From: Ruminiclostridium sp.
Lineage (GTDB): Bacteria; Bacillota; Clostridia; Oscillospirales; Oscillospiraceae
Direction of reading: 5' to 3'
Assembly (NCBI GenBank): GCA_022792035.1
Contig: JAAWAE010000100.1
Span: forward strand, 1 to 33,231
DNA: 33,231 nucleotides
The notes beneath the pieces are model-generated. The model did no database searches and was not told where the DNA came from. It was given only the letters and a program-made list of their open reading frames with translations. Both the position numbers and the translations under genes were made by a program. This document shows positions 1 to 9,984 of the stretch, one piece after another (within the stretch, counting starts at the first letter, position 1; every line of letters starts with the position of its first letter).

Positions 1-1618
<1,618 letters not shown>

Positions 1619-1641
1619 GATCTCCGAAAATAGACCGAACC

Positions 1642-1685
1642 AAAGTCCCCTTTCCCGCTTATACTGTGGGAAAGGGGACTTTTTC
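1642..1685 (+). terminator. Rho-independent terminator of groEL
   Basis: A perfect 15-bp stem (AAAGTCCCCTTTCCC at 1642-1656 pairing with 1668-1682) encloses an 11-nt loop and runs into TTTTTC. It lies between groEL and the LysM-GH18 gene and should end most groEL transcripts. Confidence 0.9.
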
Positions 1686-1706
1686 TGCCCCAAAGGGAGT
1701 GGTATT

Positions 1707-2993
1707 ATGATTTATGTGGTAGAAACAGGCGATACCTTGATGGAGATCGCCCGGCGTTTGGGCACCTCTGCGGCCCGTCTGCGCAGTGACAACGGGCTCC
1801 TGCCCCGGCAAGCCTTGGTTCCGGGGCAGGCTTTGGTGGTCCTGCGTCCCACGGCGTCCTATACAGTGCAGCCTGGGGACAGCCTCTATGCCATCGCGGA
1901 CCAGGCGGGGATCTCCGTCCTGGAGCTGCTGCAATACAATCCGGTTCTAGCCCAAGGACAGCCTCTCTTTCCCGGGGAGTCCCTGGCTTTGGGTCTGGAA
2001 GGGAATCGCTTCGGCCCGGTTACGGTGACCAGCTATGCCTATCCCTTCAATTCCATCCCCACGCTCCAGCGGGCCCTGCCCTTCCTCACGGACCTTTCGG
2101 TGTTTTCCTACGGGTTCCGGGAGGATGGGAGCCTCATTATCCCCCAGGATAGCGCCCTGCTGGTGGAGGCGGCACGCTTTGGGGTTGGGGCGGTACTGGT
2201 CCTGACTGCTATAGAGGAGGACGGCTCCTTCTCCACCCAGCAGGCCAGCCGGCTCTTCCAAGACCAGGCCCTGCAGGATCAGGTCCTGAGCGCCCTCTTG
2301 GACGTCATGCGGGAGAAAGGCTACATCGGTCTGGACGTGGACTTTGAATACATCCCCCGGGCGGAAGCCGCCGCCTTTCATGCCTTCCTGCGCAATGCGC
2401 GGGACCGTCTCCATCGCGAGGGGTTCTTCCTCCATGTGGATCTGGCCCCCAAGAGTTATGCGGGGCAGCCGGGCCTGCTGTACGAGGGCCATGACTACAG
2501 CGTCATCGGCTCCATCGCCGACTCGGTGCTCCTGATGACCTACGAGTGGGGCTATGCCTTCGGCCCGCCCATGGCTGTTGCGCCGATGCCCCAGGTGGAG
2601 TCGGTGCTGCGCTACGCGCTGAGTGTAATCCCGGCCCAAAAGGTCAAGCTGGGCGTTCCCAACTATGGCTACGATTGGACCCTACCCCACCGGCAGGGGA
2701 GTCGGGCCGTCACCATCGGGAACCAGGAAGCGGTGCTTTTGGCGTCTCAGATGGGGGCGGAAATCCACTTTGATGAATCAGCCCAGGCCCCGTTCTTTCA
2801 TTATATCCGGGAGGGGAGGGAGCACGTCGTTTGGTTTGAGGATGCCAGAAGCATTGCAAGCAAGCTGGATCTGGCCCGGAGGCTGTCCCTGGCAGGGTGG
2901 TCTTACTGGAATCTTTTACGGCCATTTCCCCAGAACTGGGCATGGGTCAGTGAAAATGTCCTGGTCCGGCGGAGGAAGCCGGCGGCGTTTTAA
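1707..2993 (+). CDS. LysM-containing glycoside hydrolase family 18 protein, SleL/YaaH type
   Basis: Probably a spore-cortex or peptidoglycan N-acetylglucosaminidase. Two LysM repeats (about residues 2-46 and 51-96, each with a GDTL/GDSL motif) would bind glycan. A GH18 TIM barrel fills about residues 105-420. The barrel motif GLDVDFEYI supplies Asp210, Asp212 and the catalytic acid Glu214; the first Asp of the common DxxDxDxE motif is Ile here. Length 428 aa is close to Bacillus YaaH/SleL. There is no signal peptide, as is usual for SleL-type proteins placed in the spore by the mother cell. AAAGGGAGTGG precedes the ATG. Only about 20 bases separate it from the groEL terminator and I see no promoter of its own, so it may depend on read-through. 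The exact substrate is inferred from the family. Confidence 0.88.
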   Translation: MIYVVETGDTLMEIARRLGTSAARLRSDNGLLPRQALVPGQALVVLRPTASYTVQPGDSLYAIADQAGISVLELLQYNPVLAQGQPLFPGESLALGLEGNRFGPVTVTSYAYPFNSIPTLQRALPFLTDLSVFSYGFREDGSLIIPQDSALLVEAARFGVGAVLVLTAIEEDGSFSTQQASRLFQDQALQDQVLSALLDVMREKGYIGLDVDFEYIPRAEAAAFHAFLRNARDRLHREGFFLHVDLAPKSYAGQPGLLYEGHDYSVIGSIADSVLLMTYEWGYAFGPPMAVAPMPQVESVLRYALSVIPAQKVKLGVPNYGYDWTLPHRQGSRAVTIGNQEAVLLASQMGAEIHFDESAQAPFFHYIREGREHVVWFEDARSIASKLDLARRLSLAGWSYWNLLRPFPQNWAWVSENVLVRRRKPAAF

Positions 2994-3131
2994 GAATGGA
3001 GGTATGAGGCGGGGACGGCTTTCGTCGAAAATGCAGGGAAAAATTCATATCCTGAACTGGGATATCAAAAATCCACAAAGAGGCGGGGAAGGGAGTCTTT
3101 GGAATCTATGTGAAAAACATTGAGAAGGACC

Positions 3132-3160
3132 TTGCATTTTTTCCATAAATTATGTATAAT
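3132..3160 (+). promoter_or_regulatory. Sigma-A promoter of the TAXI-TRAP operon
   Basis: TTGCAT at 3132-3137 and TATAAT at 3155-3160 are separated by exactly 17 bp. The leader of about 58 nt contains a small inverted repeat (GGGAAC at 3182-3187, GTTCCC at 3195-3200) just ahead of the ribosome site GAGGAGG at 3211. The stretch 2994-3131 upstream holds no supportable gene. Confidence 0.8.
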
Positions 3161-3224
3161 GTAGGTGCAAATACTGCAAGTGGGAACAAAAAACGTTCCC
3201 GAGAAAATTTGAGGAGGAAAACAA

Positions 3225-4316
3225 ATGAAAAGAATTCTTGCACTGATGCTGGCCGGCGTGCTGGTCCTGGGCCTTGCGGCCTGCGGCGGCCCCAGCGAGG
3301 AAGAAAACACGGACGCCGATGCCCCTGAGGCAAGCGGCACTGCCGGCGTGACCGAACTGAAGATGGCTACTGGCGGCACCTCTGGTACCTACTATGGCTT
3401 CTGCGGTGTTGTGGCTCAGGTTCTGAATGAGAAGCTGGGTGACACCATGAAGATCACCCCGGAGTCTACCGGTGCTTCCAGCGCCAACATCGACCTGGTG
3501 GACATGGAAAGCGATCAGCTGGCCATCGTACAGAATGACGTGATGTACTACGCATATTCCGGCACTGATATGTATGCCGATAAGTCCCCCATCACCAGCT
3601 TCTCCGCTGTGATGTCCTGCTATCCCGAATATGTGCAGATCATTGCCAACAAGAACATCACCTCCATCGAAGACCTGAAGGGCAAGAAGGTCAGCGTGGG
3701 TGACGCCGGTTCTGGCGTGGAATTCAACGCCCGTCAGATCCTGGCTGCTTATGACATCGATATCGAGGCCGACATCACCAAGAACAACCAGAGTTTCGCT
3801 GATTCCGCTGACTCTCTGAAGAACGGGACCATTGATGCTGCTTTCGTGGTGGCTGGCTATCCCACCACTGCCGTTACTGAGCTGGCCGCTTCCGGTTATG
3901 AGTTCAACCTCCTGTCTCTGGACGAGGAGCACGCCAACAAGCTGATGGATGAGTATGGCTTCTACACCTATGGCGTGATTCCCAAGGATACCTATAAGTG
4001 TGTTGCTGAGGATGTCCCCGCTGTGGCTGTTATGGCGACCATCATTGCCCGCAACGATGTGTCCGAGGACCTGATCTATGCCTTTATCCAGGGTATCTTC
4101 GACAATCAGGAGCAGATTACTGCCGGCAACGCCAAGGGTGCTGAGCTGAGCATGGAGACTGCTGTTTCTGGCATTGATATCCCCTTCCACCCCGGTGCTG
4201 TGAAGTTCTTCAACGACAAGAACATCGCAATGCCCGGCGCTGAGGACGCTGCTGATGCAGACGCAGATGCCGATGCTGATGCTGATGCAGAGGCCCCTGA
4301 GGATGCCGCTGAATAA
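3225..4316 (+). CDS. TAXI family TRAP transporter solute-binding lipoprotein
   Basis: Extracytoplasmic substrate-binding subunit of a TRAP secondary transporter, anchored by lipid. Residues 1-20 form a lipoprotein signal ending in lipobox LAAC. The mature part carries the TAXI hallmark MATGGTSGTYYGFCG and then the expected sequence of binding domains (ESTGASSANIDLV, DLKGKKVSVGDAGSGVE). The substrate cannot be read from sequence; known TAXI proteins take up small organic acids or amino acids such as glutamate. It is first in an operon with the DUF1850 protein (no gap) and the fused permease. The C-terminal tail is an Ala-Asp run of about 17 residues, unusual for the family, probably a flexible acidic extension. 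Start is fixed by GAGGAGG eight bases before the ATG. 363 aa. Confidence 0.93.
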   Translation: MKRILALMLAGVLVLGLAACGGPSEEENTDADAPEASGTAGVTELKMATGGTSGTYYGFCGVVAQVLNEKLGDTMKITPESTGASSANIDLVDMESDQLAIVQNDVMYYAYSGTDMYADKSPITSFSAVMSCYPEYVQIIANKNITSIEDLKGKKVSVGDAGSGVEFNARQILAAYDIDIEADITKNNQSFADSADSLKNGTIDAAFVVAGYPTTAVTELAASGYEFNLLSLDEEHANKLMDEYGFYTYGVIPKDTYKCVAEDVPAVAVMATIIARNDVSEDLIYAFIQGIFDNQEQITAGNAKGAELSMETAVSGIDIPFHPGAVKFFNDKNIAMPGAEDAADADADADADADAEAPEDAAE

Positions 4317-4805
4317 GTGAAGGCATCCGTAAAACATACTACGGTCGCAGCCGCCGTAATGATTATCATTACGGCGGCTGTTTTCCTCTCTGGCTGCGCC
4401 CAGAATCCCTCGCAGCTGTGTCTCACTGACCCGGAGGATGGCAAGGTCTACGCTGCCTACCCGATGGAAGAGGGGGACAGCTTTGCCATTGAATTCATTC
4501 ACTCCGTAAACAAAAGCCCGGTGAAGGATGTGTACACCATCCAGGACGGGGCGATCTGGAATGAGCGGTGTATCTACTACGGCTTCGGGGCAGGGGTAGA
4601 AGAGGTACTGCTGGAAGGGGAGACCCTCTCCTATGGAAGTAACGGCGAGATGATTATCTCCGGGATTCATCATCGGATGGATGATATGATCCTGGTGGTT
4701 GGGACCATCTCCGATCATACCCTCTACCTAGGAGAGGAATCCATCAGCCTGCGGGAGCTTTGCGGCCGCAGCAGTAAGGTGCTCTTTACCTACAAAGAGA
4801 GGTAA
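4317..4805 (+). CDS. DUF1850 domain lipoprotein of TRAP operon
   Basis: A 162-aa secreted lipoprotein with a membrane-spanning signal (residues 8-25) and lipobox LSGC. The body contains FIHSVNKSPVKDVY, the characteristic DUF1850 motif, and a C-terminal GELCG-like segment with small beta strands. DUF1850 genes commonly sit between TAXI binding proteins and 4TM/12TM fused permeases, exactly as here, so an accessory role in TRAP transport is likely although the molecular function is unknown. The GTG start lies directly after the TAA of the binding protein, so the two are probably translationally coupled; GAGGAT inside the upstream gene is the only visible ribosome site. Confidence 0.85.
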   Translation: MKASVKHTTVAAAVMIIITAAVFLSGCAQNPSQLCLTDPEDGKVYAAYPMEEGDSFAIEFIHSVNKSPVKDVYTIQDGAIWNERCIYYGFGAGVEEVLLEGETLSYGSNGEMIISGIHHRMDDMILVVGTISDHTLYLGEESISLRELCGRSSKVLFTYKER

Positions 4806-4835
4806 CAAATTAAGAGAGAAAAGGAGGTAGGTATC

Positions 4836-6821
4836 GTGCCGTTGTTTGGAAAAAAATCCTTCAAAAAAGACCCAGAAGTGGAGTTTGCCTTCACCGAGAT
4901 CGAGTCGGAGGAATCTACGGTAGAGGCGGATGTACAAGCCGTCATGGAAAAGTACGACCGGGAGTCCAACGTCCGTATCTGGGATGGTATTCCCAAATAC
5001 GTCGTGCGATATATGCTGGTGGCCTTTGCCATTTACAGTATTCTTCTAAATTTTGGCCTGGATTGGGAGACCAGGATTGAGCGTGCATCTTTTACAGGGC
5101 TGCTGGTCTTCCTGACCTTCATCGTTTTTCCGGCCCAAAAGGGTGCGCGCAAAAAACTGAACTATATCCCATGGTATGATGTGATTCTGGCCGTATTGGG
5201 CGGCGGGAGCTACTTCTATTTCGTATTCAACCTGGATAACATCATTTCCAAGACCATTCGCTTAGAACCCCTGGATATCGCTGTGGGCATCATCGGCGTG
5301 CTGGTCACCCTGGAGGCTTGCCGGCGTTCGGTGGGCATTCCCATCGTCATTGTCTCCTCTGCATTCATTATCTACATGGTGGCATTTGCGGGGAAGCCTC
5401 TGGCGATCAACATCTATAACCTTTTTTACACCACAGAGGGGGTCATTGGGACACCCATCCGGGCCTGTTCCACCTTCATCGTGCTCTTCGTCATTTTTGG
5501 AGCTTTTTTGGAGCGGACAGGCATCTCCCAGTTCTTCATAGAGCTGGCAAACTCCATTGCCGGCAGCTCCAGCGGCGGTCCGGCAAAGGTGGCGGTCATC
5601 TCTTCCGCTCTGTGCGGCATGGTTTCCGGTTCCTCCGTGGGCAACACGGTGACCACTGGTTCCGTCACCATTCCTATGATGAAAAAGAACGGCTATCGGC
5701 CAGAATTTGCCGGAGCTGTAGAAGCGGCATCCTCCACCGGTGGACAGATTATGCCTCCCATCATGGGTGCGGCGGCGTTTCTGATGGTGGAATATACGAA
5801 CATCGAGTATGGCGCCATTGCTATCCGGGCAATTATTCCGGCGGTGCTGTACTTTGCTGGGATCTTTATTTCTGTGCATCTGGAAGCCAAGCGCATGGGC
5901 TTGACGGGCCTGTCCCGGGATGAGCTTCCTAAATTCGGAAAACTCTTCTTGCGCAAGGGCTATCTGTTGTTGCCTTTGGTGTTGCTGGTGATCATGATCA
6001 TGGAGAGTACCATGAGCAAAGCGGCTGTTTTTGCCACCGGTTTGGCGATTGTCGTGAGTATGTTCTCCAAGGAGACCCGGATCAATGTCCATAAGTTCTT
6101 TGATGCGTTAGAGAATGGTGCTCGTTCTACCCTTACGGTAGGTATTGCCTGTGCTGTAGCGGGTACGATTGCCTGTGTCATCACCACCACTGGCATCGGA
6201 AACAAGTTGATTTCTGGTATCGTGAACTTCTCCGGCGGGAATATGTTCATTGCTATGATTCTGACGATGTTTACCTGTATCGTTTTGGGCATGGGCGTTC
6301 CTACCACAGCTAACTATGTCATCATGGCTACGACCTGTGCCCCCATCTTGGTTCAGATGGGTATGGCGAAGCTGGCGGCGCATATGTTTGTGTTCTACTT
6401 CGGCATCGTGGCTGACATTACCCCGCCTGTGGCGCTGGCTGCTTATGCCGGCAGTGCCATTGCAAAATCGAAACCGATGAAGACGGCAGTCACGGCAACG
6501 ACGTTGGCTATCGCGGCGTTTATTGTTCCGTACTGTTTCGGTATGAACCCGGCGCTGCTGTTTGTGGACAGTACGATCCCGGCGTCGGTGCAAGCCGTGA
6601 TTTCTGCCTTGGTGGGCGTGTTTGGCGTTGCCGCTGGCCTGCGGGGCTATGTGTTCTCGAATTTGATGGTCTGGCAGAGGCTCGTTATCATTGCTGGTGG
6701 TTTGTGTCTGGTGTATCCGGGCACTGTTACAGATATCGTTGGCATCGCTGTGGTGCTGGCAATCTGCGTACTCAGCAAGATCGGTTCCAAGCACAACAAC
6801 AAGCCTGTGGCAGAAGCCTAA
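4836..6821 (+). CDS. TRAP transporter permease, fused small (4TM) and large (12TM) subunits
   Basis: Membrane subunit that couples ion flow to uptake of the solute delivered by the TAXI lipoprotein. After a soluble N-terminus of about 55 residues there are many hydrophobic segments consistent with DctQ-like helices followed by a DctM-like domain. DctM signatures are GMVSGSSVGNTVTTGSVTIP near residue 262, with GGQIMPPIMGAAAF soon after, and GMGVPTTANYVI near residue 485. At 661 aa it matches fused TAXI permeases. The GTG start is chosen because AAGGAGG lies about eight bases upstream. It ends the operon, followed by a strong bidirectional terminator. Confidence 0.93.
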   Translation: MPLFGKKSFKKDPEVEFAFTEIESEESTVEADVQAVMEKYDRESNVRIWDGIPKYVVRYMLVAFAIYSILLNFGLDWETRIERASFTGLLVFLTFIVFPAQKGARKKLNYIPWYDVILAVLGGGSYFYFVFNLDNIISKTIRLEPLDIAVGIIGVLVTLEACRRSVGIPIVIVSSAFIIYMVAFAGKPLAINIYNLFYTTEGVIGTPIRACSTFIVLFVIFGAFLERTGISQFFIELANSIAGSSSGGPAKVAVISSALCGMVSGSSVGNTVTTGSVTIPMMKKNGYRPEFAGAVEAASSTGGQIMPPIMGAAAFLMVEYTNIEYGAIAIRAIIPAVLYFAGIFISVHLEAKRMGLTGLSRDELPKFGKLFLRKGYLLLPLVLLVIMIMESTMSKAAVFATGLAIVVSMFSKETRINVHKFFDALENGARSTLTVGIACAVAGTIACVITTTGIGNKLISGIVNFSGGNMFIAMILTMFTCIVLGMGVPTTANYVIMATTCAPILVQMGMAKLAAHMFVFYFGIVADITPPVALAAYAGSAIAKSKPMKTAVTATTLAIAAFIVPYCFGMNPALLFVDSTIPASVQAVISALVGVFGVAAGLRGYVFSNLMVWQRLVIIAGGLCLVYPGTVTDIVGIAVVLAICVLSKIGSKHNNKPVAEA

Positions 6822-6850
6822 AAGCATCTGCGATTCAAACACAGCAATAC

Positions 6851-6888
6851 AAAAAGCGCGCTGTCGGGAACCCGGCAGCGCGCTTTTT
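6851..6888. terminator. Bidirectional terminator between TRAP permease and acyl-CoA dehydrogenase
   Basis: An 18-bp near-perfect stem (AAAAAGCGCGCTGTCGGG at 6851-6868 with 6871-6888) has A5 on one side and T5 on the other, so it can stop transcription from both convergent genes. Confidence 0.92.
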
Positions 6889-6914
6889 GTTGTATTTTAT
6901 CAGCAGGGGAGCGA

Positions 6915-8057
6915 TTACACGAAGAGGCCCTTGGAGAGGACGATCTTCTGGATCTCGCTGGTACCCTCATAAATCTGGGTGATCTTGGCGTCACGCATGA
7001 GACGCTCCACATGGAACTCCTTCATGTAACCGTTGCCGCCCATCATCTGAACAGCGTCGGTGGTGACCTTCATGGCTGTCTCCGCAGCGATGAGCTTGGC
7101 CTTAGCGGCAGACTCGGAGAAGGGTTTGTGTTCGTCCTTGTCGCAGGCGGCTTTGTAGACCATATACTTCGCCATCTCGATCTGGTTTGCGAGATCCACC
7201 ATACGGAAAGCCAAGTGCTGGTTCTTATAGAGGGGCTTCTTGAACTGCTCGCGCATCATCATGTACTTCCGAGCGATTTCAAATGCGCCCTCCGCAATAC
7301 CCAGAGCCTGGGAAGCGATGCCGATCCGGCCGCCGTCTAGGGTCTTCAGCGCGGCGGGGAAGCCCTTGCCTGGAGGGGTGATCATGTTGGCGGCAGGGAT
7401 ATGAACGTCCTGGAAGTGCAGCTCGCTGACCATGGCGCTGCGAATTCCCATGGTGTTGTGGCGCTCACCGATGGTGAAGCCAGGGGTATTGCGCTCCACC
7501 ACGAAGGTAGCCATGCTCTTGGCACCGGCTTCCCGGTCGGTGATGGCGTAAACTGCAAAGTAATCCGAGAGGGGACCGTTGGTAATGAAGCACTTGTCCC
7601 CATTGATGATGTACTCATCGCCGACCCGCTCGGCGAAGGTCTTCATGCCGCTGACGTCGGAGCCAGCACCGGGCTCGGTGAGGCCGAAGGAACCGAAGTG
7701 TCCGTCACGGATGACAGGAGGCATGAAACGCTTGAGCTGTTCGTCTGTCGCTTCGGAGAAGTACAGGCTGCCGCCGTACAGGGAAGTGGACACGGAGTAG
7801 GACACAGACAGGGAGGGGTCAACCTTGGAGATCTCCTCCACAGCCAGGGCATACTCCATGTAGCCCAGGCCCTGACCGCCGTATTCCTTGGCGTAAGGCA
7901 GGCCGATGAAGCCCAGCTCTGACATCTCTTTGTACAGGGAGAGATCATACACGCGGGACTCGTCCCGCTCCAGAACACCGGGCGCGACTTTTTTCTCTGT
8001 AAAATCCCGGGCCAATTTCTGAATGGATCGCTGTTGTTCGTTGAGTTCAAAATTCAT
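6915..8057 (-). CDS. Acyl-CoA dehydrogenase, short-chain/butyryl-CoA type
   Basis: FAD-dependent oxidoreductase interconverting a short acyl-CoA and its 2-enoyl-CoA; in an anaerobe most likely crotonyl-CoA to butyryl-CoA, or an analogous step of amino-acid fermentation. The 380 aa carry the N-terminal helical domain, the FAD/CoA motif GLTEPGAGSDVSGMKT (about residues 135-150), the middle beta domain, and the C-terminal QIYEGTSEIQ with catalytic base Glu364. No etfAB or crotonase genes are adjacent, so whether it belongs to butyrate synthesis or another acyl-CoA route is not decided. Start: ATG with AAGGAG upstream; it has its own promoter. Confidence 0.92.
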   Translation of the reverse strand: MNFELNEQQRSIQKLARDFTEKKVAPGVLERDESRVYDLSLYKEMSELGFIGLPYAKEYGGQGLGYMEYALAVEEISKVDPSLSVSYSVSTSLYGGSLYFSEATDEQLKRFMPPVIRDGHFGSFGLTEPGAGSDVSGMKTFAERVGDEYIINGDKCFITNGPLSDYFAVYAITDREAGAKSMATFVVERNTPGFTIGERHNTMGIRSAMVSELHFQDVHIPAANMITPPGKGFPAALKTLDGGRIGIASQALGIAEGAFEIARKYMMMREQFKKPLYKNQHLAFRMVDLANQIEMAKYMVYKAACDKDEHKPFSESAAKAKLIAAETAMKVTTDAVQMMGGNGYMKEFHVERLMRDAKITQIYEGTSEIQKIVLSKGLFV

Positions 8058-8077
8058 ACTGTTTTCTCCTTTTCAGC

Positions 8078-8093
8078 ATTTGTGTGAACAAAT
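8078..8093. promoter_or_regulatory. 16-bp palindrome in acyl-CoA dehydrogenase leader
   Basis: ATTTGT-GTGA-ACAAAT, a perfect dyad with 6-bp arms, lies about 20 bases upstream of the start codon and within the predicted transcript. It could be an operator; it is only partly like the Rex redox-repressor site (TTGTTAA-N4-TTAACAA). The regulator is unknown. Confidence 0.35.
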
Positions 8094-8182
8094 CTGCTTG
8101 AACGGGAAAACCGTCTTGGGAACAATGCTATGCGGTTCCGGTCAAGTAAAAACGTGGATGCAGTACATCCCATCTTGCCCTT

Positions 8183-8211
8183 ATTTTAACACGGTAGGTG
8201 GGGAAAAGCAA
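8183..8211 (-). promoter_or_regulatory. Sigma-A promoter of acyl-CoA dehydrogenase
   Basis: On the minus strand TTGCTT (8211-8206), a 17-bp spacer and TAAAAT (8188-8183). This gives a leader of about 118 nt. Confidence 0.65.
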
Positions 8212-8280
8212 CGACGTTTTTTTGAAAGTCGGTATCAAAGAAATCATAGGAAAGGGCGGCATCACGTTCTGGGGCTGATC

Positions 8281-8321
8281 ACAAAAGGAAAGAGCAGCGG
8301 TGCGACCCGCTGCCCTTCCTT
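8281..8321 (-). terminator. Probable terminator of the TolC-like gene
   Basis: A hairpin with about 15 bp (8285-8300 with 8307-8321, one bulge) is followed on the minus strand by TTTTGT. It lies about 160 bases beyond the TolC-like stop codon. Nothing else is recognisable in the 8212-8480 gap. Confidence 0.5.
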
Positions 8322-8480
8322 GAAAAGAGAGAAAAGAGAGAGAAAAGAGAGTGTTGTAAGTATAGTCAGAAGTGATGTTTTCTGCTGCTTACAGGCTATA
8401 TCATACGGTAGAATTATGACCAGAATATTGGGATGATGTTTCTAAACTATGAATTTGATTTCTGATTTGTAAACAATCCC

Positions 8481-9860
8481 TTAATTGCCTGTCAGACCCA
8501 GCTGCACAGCCTGCTGATAGCTGTGATAGGCGGTGAAGAGGTCCAGCTGGGCAGCGGTGACGTCCCGCTGGGCGCTGTCCAGAGTGGCCTTGGCCTCCAG
8601 GAGGGCGTTTTGGGAGAGGTTGCCCTGCTGGTGCTTCAGCTCCGCCGCGGCATAGTTGTGCTGTTCGTAACGCAAAGCGGCTTCCTTGACTTCCAGGGCA
8701 GTCTGGGCGGGGGCAATGGCCCGGTAGAGGTTCTGGAAGGAGAGCTCGAAGCTGGCCGCGGCGGCCTGCTCCTGAATCACGGCAGCTTCGTGGGCGTGCT
8801 GGGCCATCTTATACTGGTAGCTGTTTTTGCCCTCATCGGAGCGGGCGTCGTTCATCTCCTTTTCTTTGGTCTCCACGGACCGGGCGGCGGCATAAAGGGT
8901 GTAACTGTTCTTCTTGGCCAGGACCAAGTCAGAGCTGTAAGAGATGGCTGTGATCTGATCGGGAGAGACGGAGGGCTGATCCGTCAGGGTCAGGACGCCG
9001 TTGGTGCTGTCCCCCAAGAGGGATTGCAGGGAGGATTTCATGGTGAAAATGCTGTTGTCCAGACTTTCCAGGGAGCTTTCCAGGGTGGTGAGGCCGTTTT
9101 GCACCTGGGTGAGGGTCAGCTGAGAGATCTGGCCCCGGTCATAGCGCAGCTCCATCTCTTCCACGGTGCGCTTGGTGCCCTCCAGTGTGTCCGCCAGGGA
9201 TTCCCGCTGGAGCTGCGCGGTGAGGATGCTTAAGTACAGGCTCTCGGCCCCGGATACGGTCTGGTCGATGGCGTTCTCAATCTGCCGGGAGGTATCCTCT
9301 AACGTTTTGACATAATCCTTCTTTTGCTGTTTCAGGTCGTCCAGCTGGTCCTCCATGGACTCCAGGTTGGCTTTGAGGCTTTCCGCCTGGGCTTTGCCAT
9401 AGGCGGCCATGGTCTGCGCGGTGCTGACCCCGGCGATGGCCGCGCTGATCTCTTTGATATTCTTGGAAATGTCAGCGGAAAGATCGATCCCGGCGATGGC
9501 CTTATCCAACGCGGCCTGTGCGGCCGCGACGCTGGAGGCGGAGGAGCTGGTAAGCATGGCGGCGGCCAGCTCCAGCTCGTCCATGGCATCCTCCATGTCG
9601 CGGATGGCGGCATTCCAGTCCATAGCCTTGGCGGACTCCAATCCTTCCTTGGCGGATTTGATGTTCAAGTTGTTGGCCTCCACCCGTGCGCCGATCTGGG
9701 AGAAACTCAGAGAGCCGGAGGAGGAAGGCTTGACTGCCGTAGAGGCATTGCTGGTGGGCTTGGCCCCGCTGGTACTGGTGTAGCGCAGGGCATAAGCAGG
9801 CGACGCCATAGACAAGGCTAGGGCGCAGCTGAGGCAGAGGGAAAGGGCTTGTTTTTTCAT
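8481..9860 (-). CDS. TolC-family (outer membrane efflux-like) exported coiled-coil protein
   Basis: A 459-aa protein with a Sec signal peptide (MKKQALSLCLSCALALSMASPAYA) and a long alpha-helical body. Two internally related halves carry the OEP/TolC repeat signature: YDRGQISQLTLTQVQNGL in the middle and HQQGNLSQNALLEAKATLDS near the C-terminus. Extended heptad-like stretches (about residues 100-230) predict coiled coil. In diderms TolC forms the outer-membrane export duct; this host appears monoderm, so the role is open (wall-spanning export partner or structural protein). No ABC or RND transporter is adjacent. The frame is open a further 64 codons upstream, but the start at 9860 has GGAGGT immediately upstream and a clean signal peptide. 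Confidence 0.8.
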   Translation of the reverse strand: MKKQALSLCLSCALALSMASPAYALRYTSTSGAKPTSNASTAVKPSSSGSLSFSQIGARVEANNLNIKSAKEGLESAKAMDWNAAIRDMEDAMDELELAAAMLTSSSASSVAAAQAALDKAIAGIDLSADISKNIKEISAAIAGVSTAQTMAAYGKAQAESLKANLESMEDQLDDLKQQKKDYVKTLEDTSRQIENAIDQTVSGAESLYLSILTAQLQRESLADTLEGTKRTVEEMELRYDRGQISQLTLTQVQNGLTTLESSLESLDNSIFTMKSSLQSLLGDSTNGVLTLTDQPSVSPDQITAISYSSDLVLAKKNSYTLYAAARSVETKEKEMNDARSDEGKNSYQYKMAQHAHEAAVIQEQAAAASFELSFQNLYRAIAPAQTALEVKEAALRYEQHNYAAAELKHQQGNLSQNALLEAKATLDSAQRDVTAAQLDLFTAYHSYQQAVQLGLTGN

Positions 9861-9948
9861 GGGGGACCTCCGAAGTATGTGACGCGGGATTGTTAGAAAA
9901 CGTACAAAGAATTTTACCGTAATTCTGTGAACAAAGGATGAACAAAAA

Positions 9949-9977
9949 GAAAAAACCGAAGACCAAATGGCCTTCGG
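9949..9977 (-). terminator. Terminator of SSB-like gene
   Basis: CCGAAGGCC-ATTT-GGTCTTCGG on the minus strand is a 9-bp stem followed by TTTTTTC, beginning eight bases after the stop codon. Confidence 0.85.
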
Positions 9978-9984
9978 CAAAACG

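Noticed and set aside
3004..3123. 39-codon ORF starting MRRGRLSSKM after the GH18 gene
   Set aside because: GGAGG is only one base from its ATG, there is no family similarity, and it ends just before the TAXI promoter; the gap is better read as non-coding.
3182..3200. LexA-like GAAC...GTTC box in the TAXI leader
   Set aside because: The Firmicute LexA site needs a 4-bp spacer; here GAAC and GTTC are 7 bp apart.
8023..8436. 137-codon plus-strand ORF in the gap after the acyl-CoA dehydrogenase start
   Set aside because: It overlaps the dehydrogenase start, its promoter and a terminator, and resembles no protein.
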